Assembly (NCBI RefSeq): GCF_014656135.1
Contig: NZ_BNBV01000004.1
Span: forward strand, 204,459 to 268,458
DNA: 64,000 bases
Direction: 5' to 3'
Origin: Streptomyces thermodiastaticus
GTDB lineage: Bacteria > Actinomycetota > Actinomycetes > Streptomycetales > Streptomycetaceae
In this document: piece by piece, positions 20,176 through 29,094 of the stretch
How positions within the stretch are numbered: position 1 is the stretch's first letter
Layout of the letters: each line of letters opens with the position of its first letter
Notes under the pieces: model-generated
The model's input: the letters and a program-made list of their open reading frames with translations, nothing else
The model's database searches: none
What the model was told of the DNA's origin: nothing
Translations under genes and position numbers: made by a program

Positions 20176-20581
20176 GATTCCTTCACATTGGTCGTCAGGG
20201 ATGGCCGGCAGCCTGCGAAATGACGACGAACGGCAGCTCGAATGCCGGATTTGAGAGGGATTCGCGCGTTGCGGGAAGGCGTGGCGGCGAATAGTGCCAA
20301 AGCCTGTGCCTCCACGTCCAACCGGCTCGCCGGACGACCGGCGGGCATGCACTCCTGGAACTTGCCCCCCAACTCCCCTCCGATGTTCACTCCTTCGGGT
20401 GGCCGGTCGGATGATGCGGGCCCACCGCCCACCGGCACTGGGAGGGTCGGAAGCCGATGCAGGTCCCCCTGCTCACACCGCAGCGAAAGAGCCGGGGGAG
20501 GGTGAACGCGCCCGTCGCACCAGCCGACGGTGTGCCACCCGGGCCCAGTAGTACTACTCGAGTACAGGAATGCGAGCACCG
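20176..20581. promoter_or_regulatory. Non-coding divergent region before the conservon
   Basis: I see no supported gene in these 406 bp. Close to the kinase start are two overlapping palindromes, AGTAGTACTACT (20547-20558) and GTACT-N5-AGTAC (20551-20565). They make this the best candidate operator in the region. Confidence 0.4.
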
Positions 20582-23506
20582 GTGCAGAAAAAGCGGCCTC
20601 GGCGCACAGGCAAGCAGACGGCCACCGCGGGGGGTTCACAGCGGATGACGCCGGGCACCCCTTCCGCCGCCCCAGCCGTAGGCAAGGGCCGTCCCACCCA
20701 TGTGCGCAACCGTCTCGTCATCGCCGTCGCGGTCGTCGCCGCGGCCGTGGCCGGGGCCGGCGCCCCGGCCGTCGTCACTGCCTTCGGCCAGGTGAGCGAC
20801 TCCCAGGACCTGGTGACCCTCGCCGGGCAGACCGAGGACGCCCTCGCCCTCGCCCACTCCCTGGCCGACGAACGCGACGACGTCACCTCCTACCTCGCCG
20901 CCGGCCGTCCCAAGTCTCAGGCACCCTCCGAGCAGCACAGCACCCGCGTGGACCGCCAGGTCGAGGAGCTGCGCTCGAACACCGGCACGCCCGCCTGGCT
21001 GCGCAAGAAGCTCGACGGCATCGCCGCCGTGCGGCGCACGGCGCTCACCGGGCGGGAGAGCGCCCTGCAGGCCCACCGGGCGTACTCGGCCGTCATCGCC
21101 GACCTGCACCGGATGGCCGAACAGCTGGCCGAGCAGATGCCTCAGCGGGCGGGCTCCGGGGCGCACGCCCTGGCCGACCTCGACACCGCCGTCCAGCAGG
21201 CCGCCGAGGCGCGCGGACTGCTGCTCGCGGCCCTGAACGTGCCGCACTCCACGCAGACCGTGATCGACCCGGTCACCGGCCTGCCCGTCCAGCAGGCCGG
21301 CTCGTCGGAGTCCGACAGCGAGCAGCGCGACGCCCTCAGCGCCGCCGCGCAGCAGGCCCGGGTCCGCTCCGACGCCGCCCTCGACCAGTTCCGCGAGACC
21401 GCGCCCGAGGCGGCCCGCGCCTCCTACGACTCCACGGTCACCGGTCCGGAGGCCGCGTCCGCCGAGAAGTACCTCGACCGGCTGACCGACCGGCCGGAGC
21501 TGTCCGACTCCGACCTCAACGTCAGCACCAAGAAGGTGGAGGCCGCGCTGACCGCCCGCATCGACCTGATGCGCGGCGCGGAGTCCTCCCTGTACGACCG
21601 CCGCACCAAGGATTCGGCCCAGCTGCGTGACGACGATGTCACCGCGCTGGAGCTGCGCGTCGGCGCGCTCGGCGCCCTGCTGCTGGTCGCCCTCGGCATC
21701 ACCACCGCACTGGCCCGCAGCCTCACCCGCCCGCTCGCCGTGCTCCGCCTCGGCTCGGCCCGCCTGGCCGGCGCCGAGGACCCGGCCGCCGAGGAGCCGA
21801 TCCGCTTCACCGGCCGTAACGACGAGTTCGCCCAGGTCGTCCGGTCCGTCAACGACCTGCACGCGCGGGCCGTCGCCCTGGCCGAGCGGGTCGCCACCCT
21901 GGAGGCCGACCGCAAGCACCTGGTCGGCCAGCGGCAGACGATGGCCGACGCCCGCGAGGAGCTGCGCGCCCAGCTCGACGACAGCGCCGCCCAGCTGGAC
22001 CGGCTGCGCTCCAGCATCGGCTCCACGTTCGTCAACCTCGCGCTGCGCACCCTCGGACTGGTCGAGCGGCAGCTCGGCGTCATCGAGAACCTGGAGGACC
22101 GGGAGCAGGACCCCGAGCGCCTGGCCACCCTGTTCAAGCTGGACCACTTCGCCACGGTCATGCGCCGGCACAACGAGAACCTGCTCGTCCTCGCCGGCAC
22201 CGAGCACGTCCAGCAGCACGCCGGGCCGGTGCCGCTGGTCGACGTCGTGCGCGCCGCGGTCAGCGAGATCGAGCGGTACGAGCGGGTCCGCATCGCCTCC
22301 CTGCCGCCGCACGCGCATGTCGCCGGGTTCGCCGCCGACGACCTGTCCCACCTGCTGGCCGAACTCATGGAGAACGCCACCTCGTTCTCCCCGCCGGACC
22401 AGCCGGTCGAGGTCTCCGGCTGGCTGATGGAGAACGGCGAGATCATGCTCTCCGTCCAGGACGAGGGCATCGGCATGGCCGAGGAGCGCAGGGAGCGTCT
22501 CAACGCCCGTCTCACCGACTTCGACCCGGACGTCCCCTACGACAAGGACGGCGAGGACGGCCTCGGTCTCGGCCTGTACGTGGTCGCCCGCCTCGCCCAC
22601 CGGCACGGGGTGCGGGTGCAGCTGCGCGAGCAGAAGAAGGGCGGCACCGCGGCGGTCGTGGTGGTGCCTCAGCCGGTGCTGGCCGCGGCTCCCGCTTCCG
22701 CGGTGCCGTCCCCGGCCGGCCCCGGTGCCACCGGAACCCACACCCTCTCGCTGCCCGGCGCCGACGCGGAGGTCAACTCCAACGTCCTGCCCGCCCGCGA
22801 CGGCGACCCGCTGGTGGCGCTGGCCGAGAAGGCGGTGCGCGCGTCGGAGGCGGCCGGAGGGGAGGACGCCGGTGCCGCGTCCCGGGACGGGTCCGCCACC
22901 GCGGACGCGCCCCGGGAACAGCCGGAGTCCGGGGAGGCGGCGGCCCCCGGGGAACAGCCGGAGTCCGGGCAGCGGACGGCCGCCGGGCAGACGGCCGGGA
23001 ACGGTGAGGTCCCGGCACCGGCCGAGTCCCCCGCCGAGACGACGCTGGAGCTGCTCCTGCCCTCGCAGGGCCGGCGGCGCGGCGGTGACGGCGGCCCCGG
23101 ACCGGCCGGGCCGGAGCACGCCGGGCGGGACACCGGCGACGGCGGTGCCGCCGGCGAGCACGCCACCGTGGCCGACGGAGCCGACCCGGCCGAGGCCGGC
23201 ACCGAGCACGCACGTGCGCCGCGGGAGCAGGACGAAAAGGTCACCGCCAAGGGACTGCCCAAGCGCACCCCGAAGATCACCGCGCCCGCGCAGGCACCGC
23301 GCCGGCGCAGCGGGTCGGTGGACGCCGAGACCCTCCGCCGTCGCCTGGGCGGCTTCCGCAAGGGAGCGCAGGCCGGCTACCGCGACGTGGAGGCGGAGAT
23401 CGCCGAGCGCACCGCCCGGACCCGCCGGCCGGCACCCCCCGCGCCGGCCGGCCGACCATCAGCCGATGAAGCCACGGGGGGCACAGTCGAGGAGGCAAGC
23501 AGTTGA
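20582..23506 (+). CDS. Nitrate-sensor-type histidine kinase of a conservon (CvnA-like)
   Basis: This protein of about 974 residues is the membrane sensor of a four-gene conservon. A first helix (VRNRLVIAVAVVAAAVAGAGA) leads into a large extracytoplasmic helical NIT-type domain of roughly 290 residues. A second helix (VGALGALLLVALGITTAL), a HAMP-like linker, coiled coil and an HATPase_c domain follow, with N-box LLAELMENATSFSPPDQPVEV and G-boxes DEGIGMAEE and DGLGLGLYVVARLAH. The last 280 residues are Pro/Glu/Ala-rich and disordered. There is no canonical HisKA box, as is usual for CvnA proteins. GTG 20582 is preferred; ATG 20570 has its AGGA site directly abutting, so the start is uncertain. 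Confidence 0.88.
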   Translation: MQKKRPRRTGKQTATAGGSQRMTPGTPSAAPAVGKGRPTHVRNRLVIAVAVVAAAVAGAGAPAVVTAFGQVSDSQDLVTLAGQTEDALALAHSLADERDDVTSYLAAGRPKSQAPSEQHSTRVDRQVEELRSNTGTPAWLRKKLDGIAAVRRTALTGRESALQAHRAYSAVIADLHRMAEQLAEQMPQRAGSGAHALADLDTAVQQAAEARGLLLAALNVPHSTQTVIDPVTGLPVQQAGSSESDSEQRDALSAAAQQARVRSDAALDQFRETAPEAARASYDSTVTGPEAASAEKYLDRLTDRPELSDSDLNVSTKKVEAALTARIDLMRGAESSLYDRRTKDSAQLRDDDVTALELRVGALGALLLVALGITTALARSLTRPLAVLRLGSARLAGAEDPAAEEPIRFTGRNDEFAQVVRSVNDLHARAVALAERVATLEADRKHLVGQRQTMADAREELRAQLDDSAAQLDRLRSSIGSTFVNLALRTLGLVERQLGVIENLEDREQDPERLATLFKLDHFATVMRRHNENLLVLAGTEHVQQHAGPVPLVDVVRAAVSEIERYERVRIASLPPHAHVAGFAADDLSHLLAELMENATSFSPPDQPVEVSGWLMENGEIMLSVQDEGIGMAEERRERLNARLTDFDPDVPYDKDGEDGLGLGLYVVARLAHRHGVRVQLREQKKGGTAAVVVVPQPVLAAAPASAVPSPAGPGATGTHTLSLPGADAEVNSNVLPARDGDPLVALAEKAVRASEAAGGEDAGAASRDGSATADAPREQPESGEAAAPGEQPESGQRTAAGQTAGNGEVPAPAESPAETTLELLLPSQGRRRGGDGGPGPAGPEHAGRDTGDGGAAGEHATVADGADPAEAGTEHARAPREQDEKVTAKGLPKRTPKITAPAQAPRRRSGSVDAETLRRRLGGFRKGAQAGYRDVEAEIAERTARTRRPAPPAPAGRPSADEATGGTVEEASS

Positions 23507-24006
23507 CAGCGCCCACTACCTTCGACCTGAGCAGTGAGGCCCGCAACCTGCAGTGGCTGCTGAACAACCTCGTCGAGGAGGTGCCCGGCATCCGGTCCGT
23601 CGCCGTGGTCTCCTCCGACGGCCTGCTGCTTCTTTCCTCCGACAAGGCCCAGGTCGAACAGGCCCGTGAGGCCCGCGAGAAGAACCAGGACGGCCCGCGC
23701 GGATCCGCGGCCGACCTCGCCACCATCGTCTCCGGCATCGGCAGCCTGACCATCGGCGCGGCCAAGCTGATGGACAGCGGCGCGGTCAAGCACACCATGG
23801 TCGCCATGGACGAGGGCAGCCTGCTCGTGATGTCCATCAGCGACGGCTCGCTGCTCGGCGTGCACGGCTCGGCGGACTGCGACATGAGCGTGGTGGCGTA
23901 CCACATGGCCCTGTTCGTCGGCCGCGCCGGTCACGTGCTCACCCCCGAACTCCGCGACGAGCTGCGCAAGTCGCTGGAGACGGAGACGGCCGGGAGCACC
24001 CGATGA
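23503..24006 (+). CDS. Roadblock/LC7-domain protein of the conservon (CvnB-like)
   Basis: This 167-residue protein has the Roadblock/LC7 fold (SSEARNLQWLLNNLVEEVPGIRSVAVVSSDGLLL) that binds and modulates the small GTPase of the conservon, by analogy with MglB. It starts with TTG overlapping the kinase stop (TTGA), with GAGGAGG upstream. The gene is thus translationally coupled to the kinase and to the DUF742 gene that follows with an ATGA overlap. Confidence 0.92.
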   Translation: MTAPTTFDLSSEARNLQWLLNNLVEEVPGIRSVAVVSSDGLLLLSSDKAQVEQAREAREKNQDGPRGSAADLATIVSGIGSLTIGAAKLMDSGAVKHTMVAMDEGSLLVMSISDGSLLGVHGSADCDMSVVAYHMALFVGRAGHVLTPELRDELRKSLETETAGSTR

Positions 24007-24452
24007 CCAGTGCGACGAGCAGCCCCGTGCCCCCGCCGGCGGACGGCACCGGCAAGAAGCAGCTGCCGGTCCGCGGCGGGGACCGCAAACCCGCCCGGGT
24101 CCGGCCGTACTCGCTCACCGGCGGACGCACCCGGTTCGGTCACGTCCTCCTCGTGGAGACCTTCGTGGCCGCGCTGGACGCCCCCGAGGAGCGCAAGGAG
24201 CTGACCCAGGCGCCGTCGTCCGCCCGGGTCATGCCGGAGATGCAGGCCATCGTCGAACTGTGCCGCCGCATGCGCACGGTGGCCGAGATCGCCGCGCTGC
24301 TGAAGATGCCGCTCGGCGTGGTCCGCGTGCTCCTCAGCGACCTCGCGGACCAGGGAAAGATCCGTGTGTACGGCACCGGGACCGGTCACGGCACCGGTCG
24401 TCCGGACCGCGCTCTGCTGGAAAGGGTGCTGAGTGGACTCCGCCGTCTCTGA
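24003..24452 (+). CDS. DUF742 protein of the conservon (CvnC-like)
   Basis: This 149-residue protein has the DUF742 signature VRPYSLTGGRTR near residue 33. A helix-turn-helix-like segment follows (VAEIAALLKMPLGVVRVLLSDLADQGKIRVYG). Its biochemical role is not known; in conservons it links the sensor to the GTPase. Both ends overlap neighbours, by 4 bp upstream and 20 bp downstream. Confidence 0.92.
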   Translation: MTSATSSPVPPPADGTGKKQLPVRGGDRKPARVRPYSLTGGRTRFGHVLLVETFVAALDAPEERKELTQAPSSARVMPEMQAIVELCRRMRTVAEIAALLKMPLGVVRVLLSDLADQGKIRVYGTGTGHGTGRPDRALLERVLSGLRRL

Positions 24453-25071
24453 CGCCGCCCGAGGTGTCGCCCCACTCGTCGAGCCCGACGAGACCTTGCA
24501 GCCCTGGCAGACGGACCGCACCCGTGCCCCGATCGCCACGAAGATCGTGGTGGCCGGGGGCTTCGGCGTCGGCAAGACCACGCTGGTCTCCTCCGTCTCG
24601 GAGATCACGCCTCTGCAGACGGAGGCGCTGATGACCGAGGCCAGCGCGGCCACCGACGACCTCACGGCCACGCCGGGCAAGGTCACCACCACCGTGGCCA
24701 TGGACTTCGGCCGGATCACGCTCGACGACGACCTGGTGCTGTACCTGTTCGGCACGCCGGGGCAGCAGCGGTTCTGGTTCATGTGGGACGACCTGGTGCG
24801 CGGTGCCATCGGTGCCGTCGTCATGGCCGACACCCGCCGGCTGCGGGACTGCTTCCCGGCCCTGGACTACTTCGAGAGCTGCGGGCTGCCCTACGTCGTC
24901 GCGGTCAACCACTTCGACGGCAGCGAGCTGTACGACCCGGAGGACGTGCGGGAGGCGCTGACGATCCCCCCGCACATACCTGTCATGATCATGGACGCGC
25001 GGCGCCGGATCTCGGTGATCGAGATCCTGCTGGCCCTCGTGGCCCACGCACTCGAAGAAACCCCCGAATGA
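24433..25071 (+). CDS. Conservon GTP/ATP-binding protein (CvnD-like)
   Basis: This 212-residue P-loop GTPase resembles MglA. The P-loop is VAGGFGVGKTTLVSSVSE, the switch 2 region LFGTPGQQRFWFMWDDL, and the base-specificity motif appears as AVNHFD rather than the usual NKxD. It lacks a membrane anchor. The GTG start lies inside the DUF742 gene. In S. coelicolor, conservons act as eukaryote-like GTPase switches beside membrane kinases and influence development and antibiotic production. The target of this one is unknown. Confidence 0.93.
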   Translation: MDSAVSDAARGVAPLVEPDETLQPWQTDRTRAPIATKIVVAGGFGVGKTTLVSSVSEITPLQTEALMTEASAATDDLTATPGKVTTTVAMDFGRITLDDDLVLYLFGTPGQQRFWFMWDDLVRGAIGAVVMADTRRLRDCFPALDYFESCGLPYVVAVNHFDGSELYDPEDVREALTIPPHIPVMIMDARRRISVIEILLALVAHALEETPE

Positions 25072-25111
25072 TCCTTCGAGCAGTCCAGAAGTCGTAGGAG
25101 GCACCACCCGC

Positions 25112-26377
25112 ATGCGCAAGATACTCGTCGTGGGGGCCGGGCAGTCCGGCCTCCAGCTCGCCCTCGGCCTCCAGTCGCACGGGTACGAGGTCACCCTGAT
25201 GTCCAACCGGACCGCGGACGAGATCCGCTCCGGGCGGGTCATGTCGACGCAGTGCATGTTCCACACCGCGCTCCAGCACGAGCGGGACCTGCAGCTGAAC
25301 TTCTGGGAGTCCCAGGCCCCGAAGATCGAGGGCCTGGGCGTCTCGGTCGCCGCGCCCGGCTCCTGGAGCGAGGGCCCCGCAGCCCGCGCGATCGACTGGG
25401 TGGGCCGCCTCGACGGGTACGCGCAGTCGGTGGACCAGCGGGTGAAGATGGCCGGCTGGATGGAGACGTTCGCCCAGCGCGGCGGCCAGCTGGTCATCCA
25501 CGGCGCCGCGGTCGGTGACCTCGACTACTTCTCCCGCGCCTACGACCTCGTCCTGGTCGCCGCCGGCAAGGGCGAGCTGGTGTCGATGTTCGAGCGCGAC
25601 GCCTCCCGCTCGCCCTACAGCGAGCCGCAGCGCGCGCTGGCGGTCGCCTATGTGCACGGCCTGGAACGGCGCCCGGAGCACCCCGAGTTCGACGCGGTCC
25701 GCTGCAACCTGGTGCCGGGCGTCGGCGAGCTGTTCATCATGCCGACCTACACCCTCTCCGGCCGCGCCGACATCCTGTTCTGGGAGGGCATCCCCGGCGG
25801 CCCCCTCGACGTCTTCACGGGGGTGAAGGACCCGGCCGAGCACCTGTCCCTCACCCTGGAGCTGATGGCCCGCTACGTCCCCTGGGAGTACGCACGGGCC
25901 GGCAAGGTCGAGCTGACGGACGCCGGCGGCACGCTCGCCGGCCGCTACGCGCCGACCGTGCGCAAGCCGATCGGCCGGCTGCCCGGCGGCGGCGCGGTCC
26001 TCGGCGTGGCGGACGTCGTCGTCGCCAACGACCCGATCACCGGCCAGGGCTCCAACTCGGCGTCCAAGTGCGCCGCCGCCTACCTCGCCTCGATCCTCGA
26101 GCACGGCGACAAGCCGTTCGACGAGGCGTGGATGCAGCAGACGTTCGACCGCTACTGGAACACCGCCCGGCACGTCACCAAGTGGACGAACGCCATGCTG
26201 GCGCCGCCGCCGGAGCACGTGCTGCAGCTGATCGGTTCCGGCGTGCAGTACCAGGCGGTCGCCGACCGCTTCGCCAACGCCTTCGACAACCCCGCCGACT
26301 TCGAGAACTTCTTCTTCGAGCCGGAGAAGACCGAGGCCTACCTGGCCGAGGTGGCGGGCGCGGCCGGGTCCGCCTGA
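25112..26377 (+). CDS. StyA-like FAD monooxygenase linked to the conservon
   Basis: This 421-residue flavoprotein of the styrene monooxygenase oxygenase-component type has the N-terminal FAD fold KILVVGAGQSGLQLALGLQSHGYEV and C-terminal VVVANDPITGQGSNSASKCAA. It has no fused reductase domain, and no flavin reductase gene is adjacent, so reduced flavin must come from elsewhere. It begins 40 bp after the GTPase, with AGGAGG upstream, and so looks like a fifth member of the conservon operon. Its substrate is unknown. Confidence 0.9.
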   Translation: MRKILVVGAGQSGLQLALGLQSHGYEVTLMSNRTADEIRSGRVMSTQCMFHTALQHERDLQLNFWESQAPKIEGLGVSVAAPGSWSEGPAARAIDWVGRLDGYAQSVDQRVKMAGWMETFAQRGGQLVIHGAAVGDLDYFSRAYDLVLVAAGKGELVSMFERDASRSPYSEPQRALAVAYVHGLERRPEHPEFDAVRCNLVPGVGELFIMPTYTLSGRADILFWEGIPGGPLDVFTGVKDPAEHLSLTLELMARYVPWEYARAGKVELTDAGGTLAGRYAPTVRKPIGRLPGGGAVLGVADVVVANDPITGQGSNSASKCAAAYLASILEHGDKPFDEAWMQQTFDRYWNTARHVTKWTNAMLAPPPEHVLQLIGSGVQYQAVADRFANAFDNPADFENFFFEPEKTEAYLAEVAGAAGSA

Positions 26378-26435
26378 CGGAGCACGCCCGGCGCCGCACG
26401 ATCCGGTGCGTCCGGCCGGCCGGGCACGGCACCGG

Positions 26436-27719
26436 TCAGCCGTCCCGGCGGGTGATCGTCATCCGCGCGGGGTGCGGATCGAGCCGGACCGTGTCCTTCC
26501 GGCCGGTCCGGTGCCCCGTCCGGTGCTTCGCCAGGCCGGCGGCCTCCGCGAGCCTCGGCGGCACGAACTGCCGCAGCGACACCGTGCCCGCCGTCCGCCG
26601 TGCGGGTGTGCCCGCGTCGGGCCGGACCGCGCCCAGCACCGGGTTGGACGTCAGCGGCGACACCTTGATCCGTGTCCCGGGCCGCGGCGCCTGCACCACC
26701 TTGCCGCCCCCCAGGTAGAGGGCCACATGGCTGGCCTCGGGGAAGTAGACGATCAGGTCGCCGGGGCGCAGCCGGTTCAGCGGCACCCGCGGCAGCCGGG
26801 CCCACTGCTCCTGGCTGGTGCGGGGGATCGGGGTCCCGGCGTGCGCCCAGGCCTGCGAGGTCAGCCCCGAGCAGTCGTACGCCGCCGGGCCGGTCGCGCC
26901 CCACCGGTACGGCTTGCCCAGCTGCCGCAGCGCGTAGCGCACCGCCCGCTCGCCCGCCTCGGTGGGGGCGGCGTCCGGGCCGAGCGCCCCGGAGGCCGTC
27001 AGCCGGTTGTGTTCCCGCTCGGCCCCCTCCTGCTCCCAGGCGGCCAGTTCCGCCAGCTGCTGCGGGCTGAGCCGGGCGAGCATCCGCTCCACCTGGCCCA
27101 GCCGGCGCCGCACGTCGTCACGGGCCCGCTGCCGGCTCCGGACGAGGGCGAGCCGGGCGTCGAAGGAGGCGCGGGCCCGCCGGACCAGCCAGGACGCTCT
27201 CTTCTCGGCGGCGGCGAGCCGTCGCACCGTGTCCGCCCGGTGCCGGGCGACCTGTGCGATCAGATGCCCGTCGTCCAGCGCGGCCTGCGGATCGCGGGCC
27301 AGCAGCAGGGTGAGGTACGGGAAGAAGTCGCTGCCGCCCTGGTACTGCTCCCGGGCGAGCCGGCCCGCTTCCTTCCGGCTCTCCTCCAGGGCGGCCCGGG
27401 TGCGGGCGAGGTCGGCGGACAGCCGTACCGCCTCGGCCTGCTGCCGGGCCAGTTGCACGGTCGCGGCGTTGTAGGCATCGGTGGCCTGTGCTGCCAGCCG
27501 GTACAGCTGCTGCAGGTCCGCCAGCAGCCGGGCGACGGACACCCGGGCGGGCCCGGACGGCCGCCCGGACGGTGCGGGCGGTGCGGGTCGTGCCGGCGGT
27601 GCGGGCTGTGCCTGCGGGGTCGGCTGCGGCTGCGGTACGGCCACGGCGGTCACCGGCGTGAGAGCGGTCTGCGCCAGCACCGCCGCCGCGCACGCCAGAC
27701 GCAACGCGCGTCCTGACAC
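26436..27719 (-). CDS. Secreted NlpC/P60 peptidoglycan endopeptidase
   Basis: This 427-residue cell-wall hydrolase of the RipA/CwlO type has a signal peptide (LRLACAAAVLAQTALTPVTAVA). A proline-rich spacer and a long coiled coil (about residues 55-250, with many KEAGRLAREQ-like heptads) follow. The C-terminal NlpC/P60 domain has the nucleophile in YDCSGLTSQAW and His in ASHVALYLGGGK. A basic tail of about 30 residues (KHRTGHRTGRKD) follows the catalytic domain. GTG 27719 is chosen for its GGAGGTGA site and the signal peptide that follows directly. It converges with the conservon operon. Confidence 0.92.
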   Translation of the reverse strand: MSGRALRLACAAAVLAQTALTPVTAVAVPQPQPTPQAQPAPPARPAPPAPSGRPSGPARVSVARLLADLQQLYRLAAQATDAYNAATVQLARQQAEAVRLSADLARTRAALEESRKEAGRLAREQYQGGSDFFPYLTLLLARDPQAALDDGHLIAQVARHRADTVRRLAAAEKRASWLVRRARASFDARLALVRSRQRARDDVRRRLGQVERMLARLSPQQLAELAAWEQEGAEREHNRLTASGALGPDAAPTEAGERAVRYALRQLGKPYRWGATGPAAYDCSGLTSQAWAHAGTPIPRTSQEQWARLPRVPLNRLRPGDLIVYFPEASHVALYLGGGKVVQAPRPGTRIKVSPLTSNPVLGAVRPDAGTPARRTAGTVSLRQFVPPRLAEAAGLAKHRTGHRTGRKDTVRLDPHPARMTITRRDG

Positions 27720-27834
27720 GTCATCACCTCCGTCACGGGGCGGACTCTCCGCTCCCGCACCGGTGAGGATTCGACGTATGAACGGACAATGTGTGGCTCC
27801 GTGCCACTGGTGTGGGCCGCCTGGCGTAGCACGC

Positions 27835-28161
27835 TCACTCGCCCGTGTCTGCGGACCTGCCCTCCGGTCCGTTCTCCGGTGCACGGCCGCCACGGGGCTC
27901 CGGCTTCGACCACGGCCACCTGAGCCGGCCGCCGCCGCGTGACTCTGGATCGAAGACGTACTTCCAGCCGCGCGGCAGCCCGAGCCGCTTGCTGTGCCCG
28001 CGCGGCACCCGCCGGTAGACCAGCACGGTGGGCGGCCCGCCCGCCGCGTCCGGGACCGGGATGCGGTAGGTCTTCGGCGGGTTACCGGTCATGCCCACCA
28101 GCACGGGCAGCACCCGTCCGTCCATGGGGCCGCCCTCGAACGGGGTGTCTTCGCTCTTCAC
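27835..28161 (-). CDS. Conserved Streptomyces protein of unknown function
   Basis: This small 108-residue protein has a regular N-terminal part (EDTPFEGGPMDGRVLPVLVGMTGNPP, KTYRIPVPD, TVLVYRRVPRGHSKRLGLPRGWKYVFDP) and a disordered Arg/Gly/Pro tail. I recognise no domain. Coding character is good over the first 75 residues. The GTG start lacks a clear ribosome site, and an internal ATG (PMDGRV) is an alternative. The gene is upstream of the NlpC/P60 gene in the same direction, 115 bp apart. Confidence 0.65.
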   Translation of the reverse strand: MKSEDTPFEGGPMDGRVLPVLVGMTGNPPKTYRIPVPDAAGGPPTVLVYRRVPRGHSKRLGLPRGWKYVFDPESRGGGRLRWPWSKPEPRGGRAPENGPEGRSADTGE

Positions 28162-28336
28162 CCCACCAGTGTCGGTGATCCGCCGGTGGCCTCTTCTCGC
28201 GTCTTCCCGCGCGGCTGCCCGGTCCTCTCCACCGCGCGCTGCGGCGACAGGCGGCAGGCGCCGTCCTCGGCCCGCCCTGCGGGCGGACGACGCGGCGTCC
28301 CCGATGCGACCTGGCCGAGGACGTCCCGGACGCGAC

Positions 28337-28981
28337 CTAGCCGAGGGCGTGCAGCAGCGCCGCGGTCTGCGCGTCGCGGGCCGCGGTCACCGTCAGCACG
28401 GCGATGAACTGCTCCACCAGCCAGTCCCGCAGCTCCTCGGCGGGCGGCTGCTTGCCCTCGTCCAGCCAGATCAGCGAGGCGGCCTCCACCGCCGTGATCC
28501 ACATCCGCACGGTCATCCGCAGCCGCGGTCCCGGGTCGGTGACGCCCAGGTGGCTGAGGATGTGCTCGGCGGCGGCCCGGCGCACGCCGTCCACGATGGC
28601 GCTGGTCCGGGAGGTCTCCACCACGCTGCCGCCCTGCAGCAGCGCGCTGAACCCGGTGTCGTGCGAGTCGACGAACGCCAGATAGCGGTCCAGGGCCCGC
28701 GACAGCCGGGCCGGCAGCGGGCCCTCGTGCGGCTCGTCGAAGCAGTGCCGCAGCTCGTCGGCGGCCGAGCGCAGCGCGGCCTCGTACAGCTGCTGCTTGC
28801 CGCCGGGGAAGTACCGGTAGACCAGCGGGCGGGACACACCGGCGGCCTCCGCCACGTCGTCCAGCGACACCTCCTCCGGAGCCCGGTGGGCGAAGAGGGA
28901 CAGGGCCGCCTGGAGCAACTGGGCACGGCGTTCCACGACGCTCAGGCGGCGGTACGCGGGGGTCGGGGCGGCAGGGCTCAT
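28337..28981 (-). CDS. TetR/AcrR-family transcriptional regulator
   Basis: This 214-residue repressor has the N-terminal helix-turn-helix RRAQLLQAALSLFAHRAPEEVSLDDVAEAAGVSRPLVYRYFPGGKQQLYEAAL, the standard TetR form. The helical C-terminal ligand domain is divergent. ATG 28981 starts the conserved part. The last bases of the gene are imperfectly repeated just downstream (28310-28345). It lies next to and in line with the AurF-like diiron gene and is the likely regulator of the divergent diiron pair. Confidence 0.93.
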   Translation of the reverse strand: MSPAAPTPAYRRLSVVERRAQLLQAALSLFAHRAPEEVSLDDVAEAAGVSRPLVYRYFPGGKQQLYEAALRSAADELRHCFDEPHEGPLPARLSRALDRYLAFVDSHDTGFSALLQGGSVVETSRTSAIVDGVRRAAAEHILSHLGVTDPGPRLRMTVRMWITAVEAASLIWLDEGKQPPAEELRDWLVEQFIAVLTVTAARDAQTAALLHALG

Positions 28982-29094
28982 GCCGGGCAGCGTAATCGCC
29001 GCCCGGCCCGGACGGCCGGGCCACCGGGTGCCGCAGCCGCGTCGCTCACCCCGGTGACCTGCCCGTCCGGCCGGTGCCGAGCGGTGCCGGGCGG

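Noticed and set aside
28306-28350. Imperfect duplication around the TetR stop codon
   Set aside because: It is only about 20 bp long and imperfect; no function or effect on the frame can be argued.
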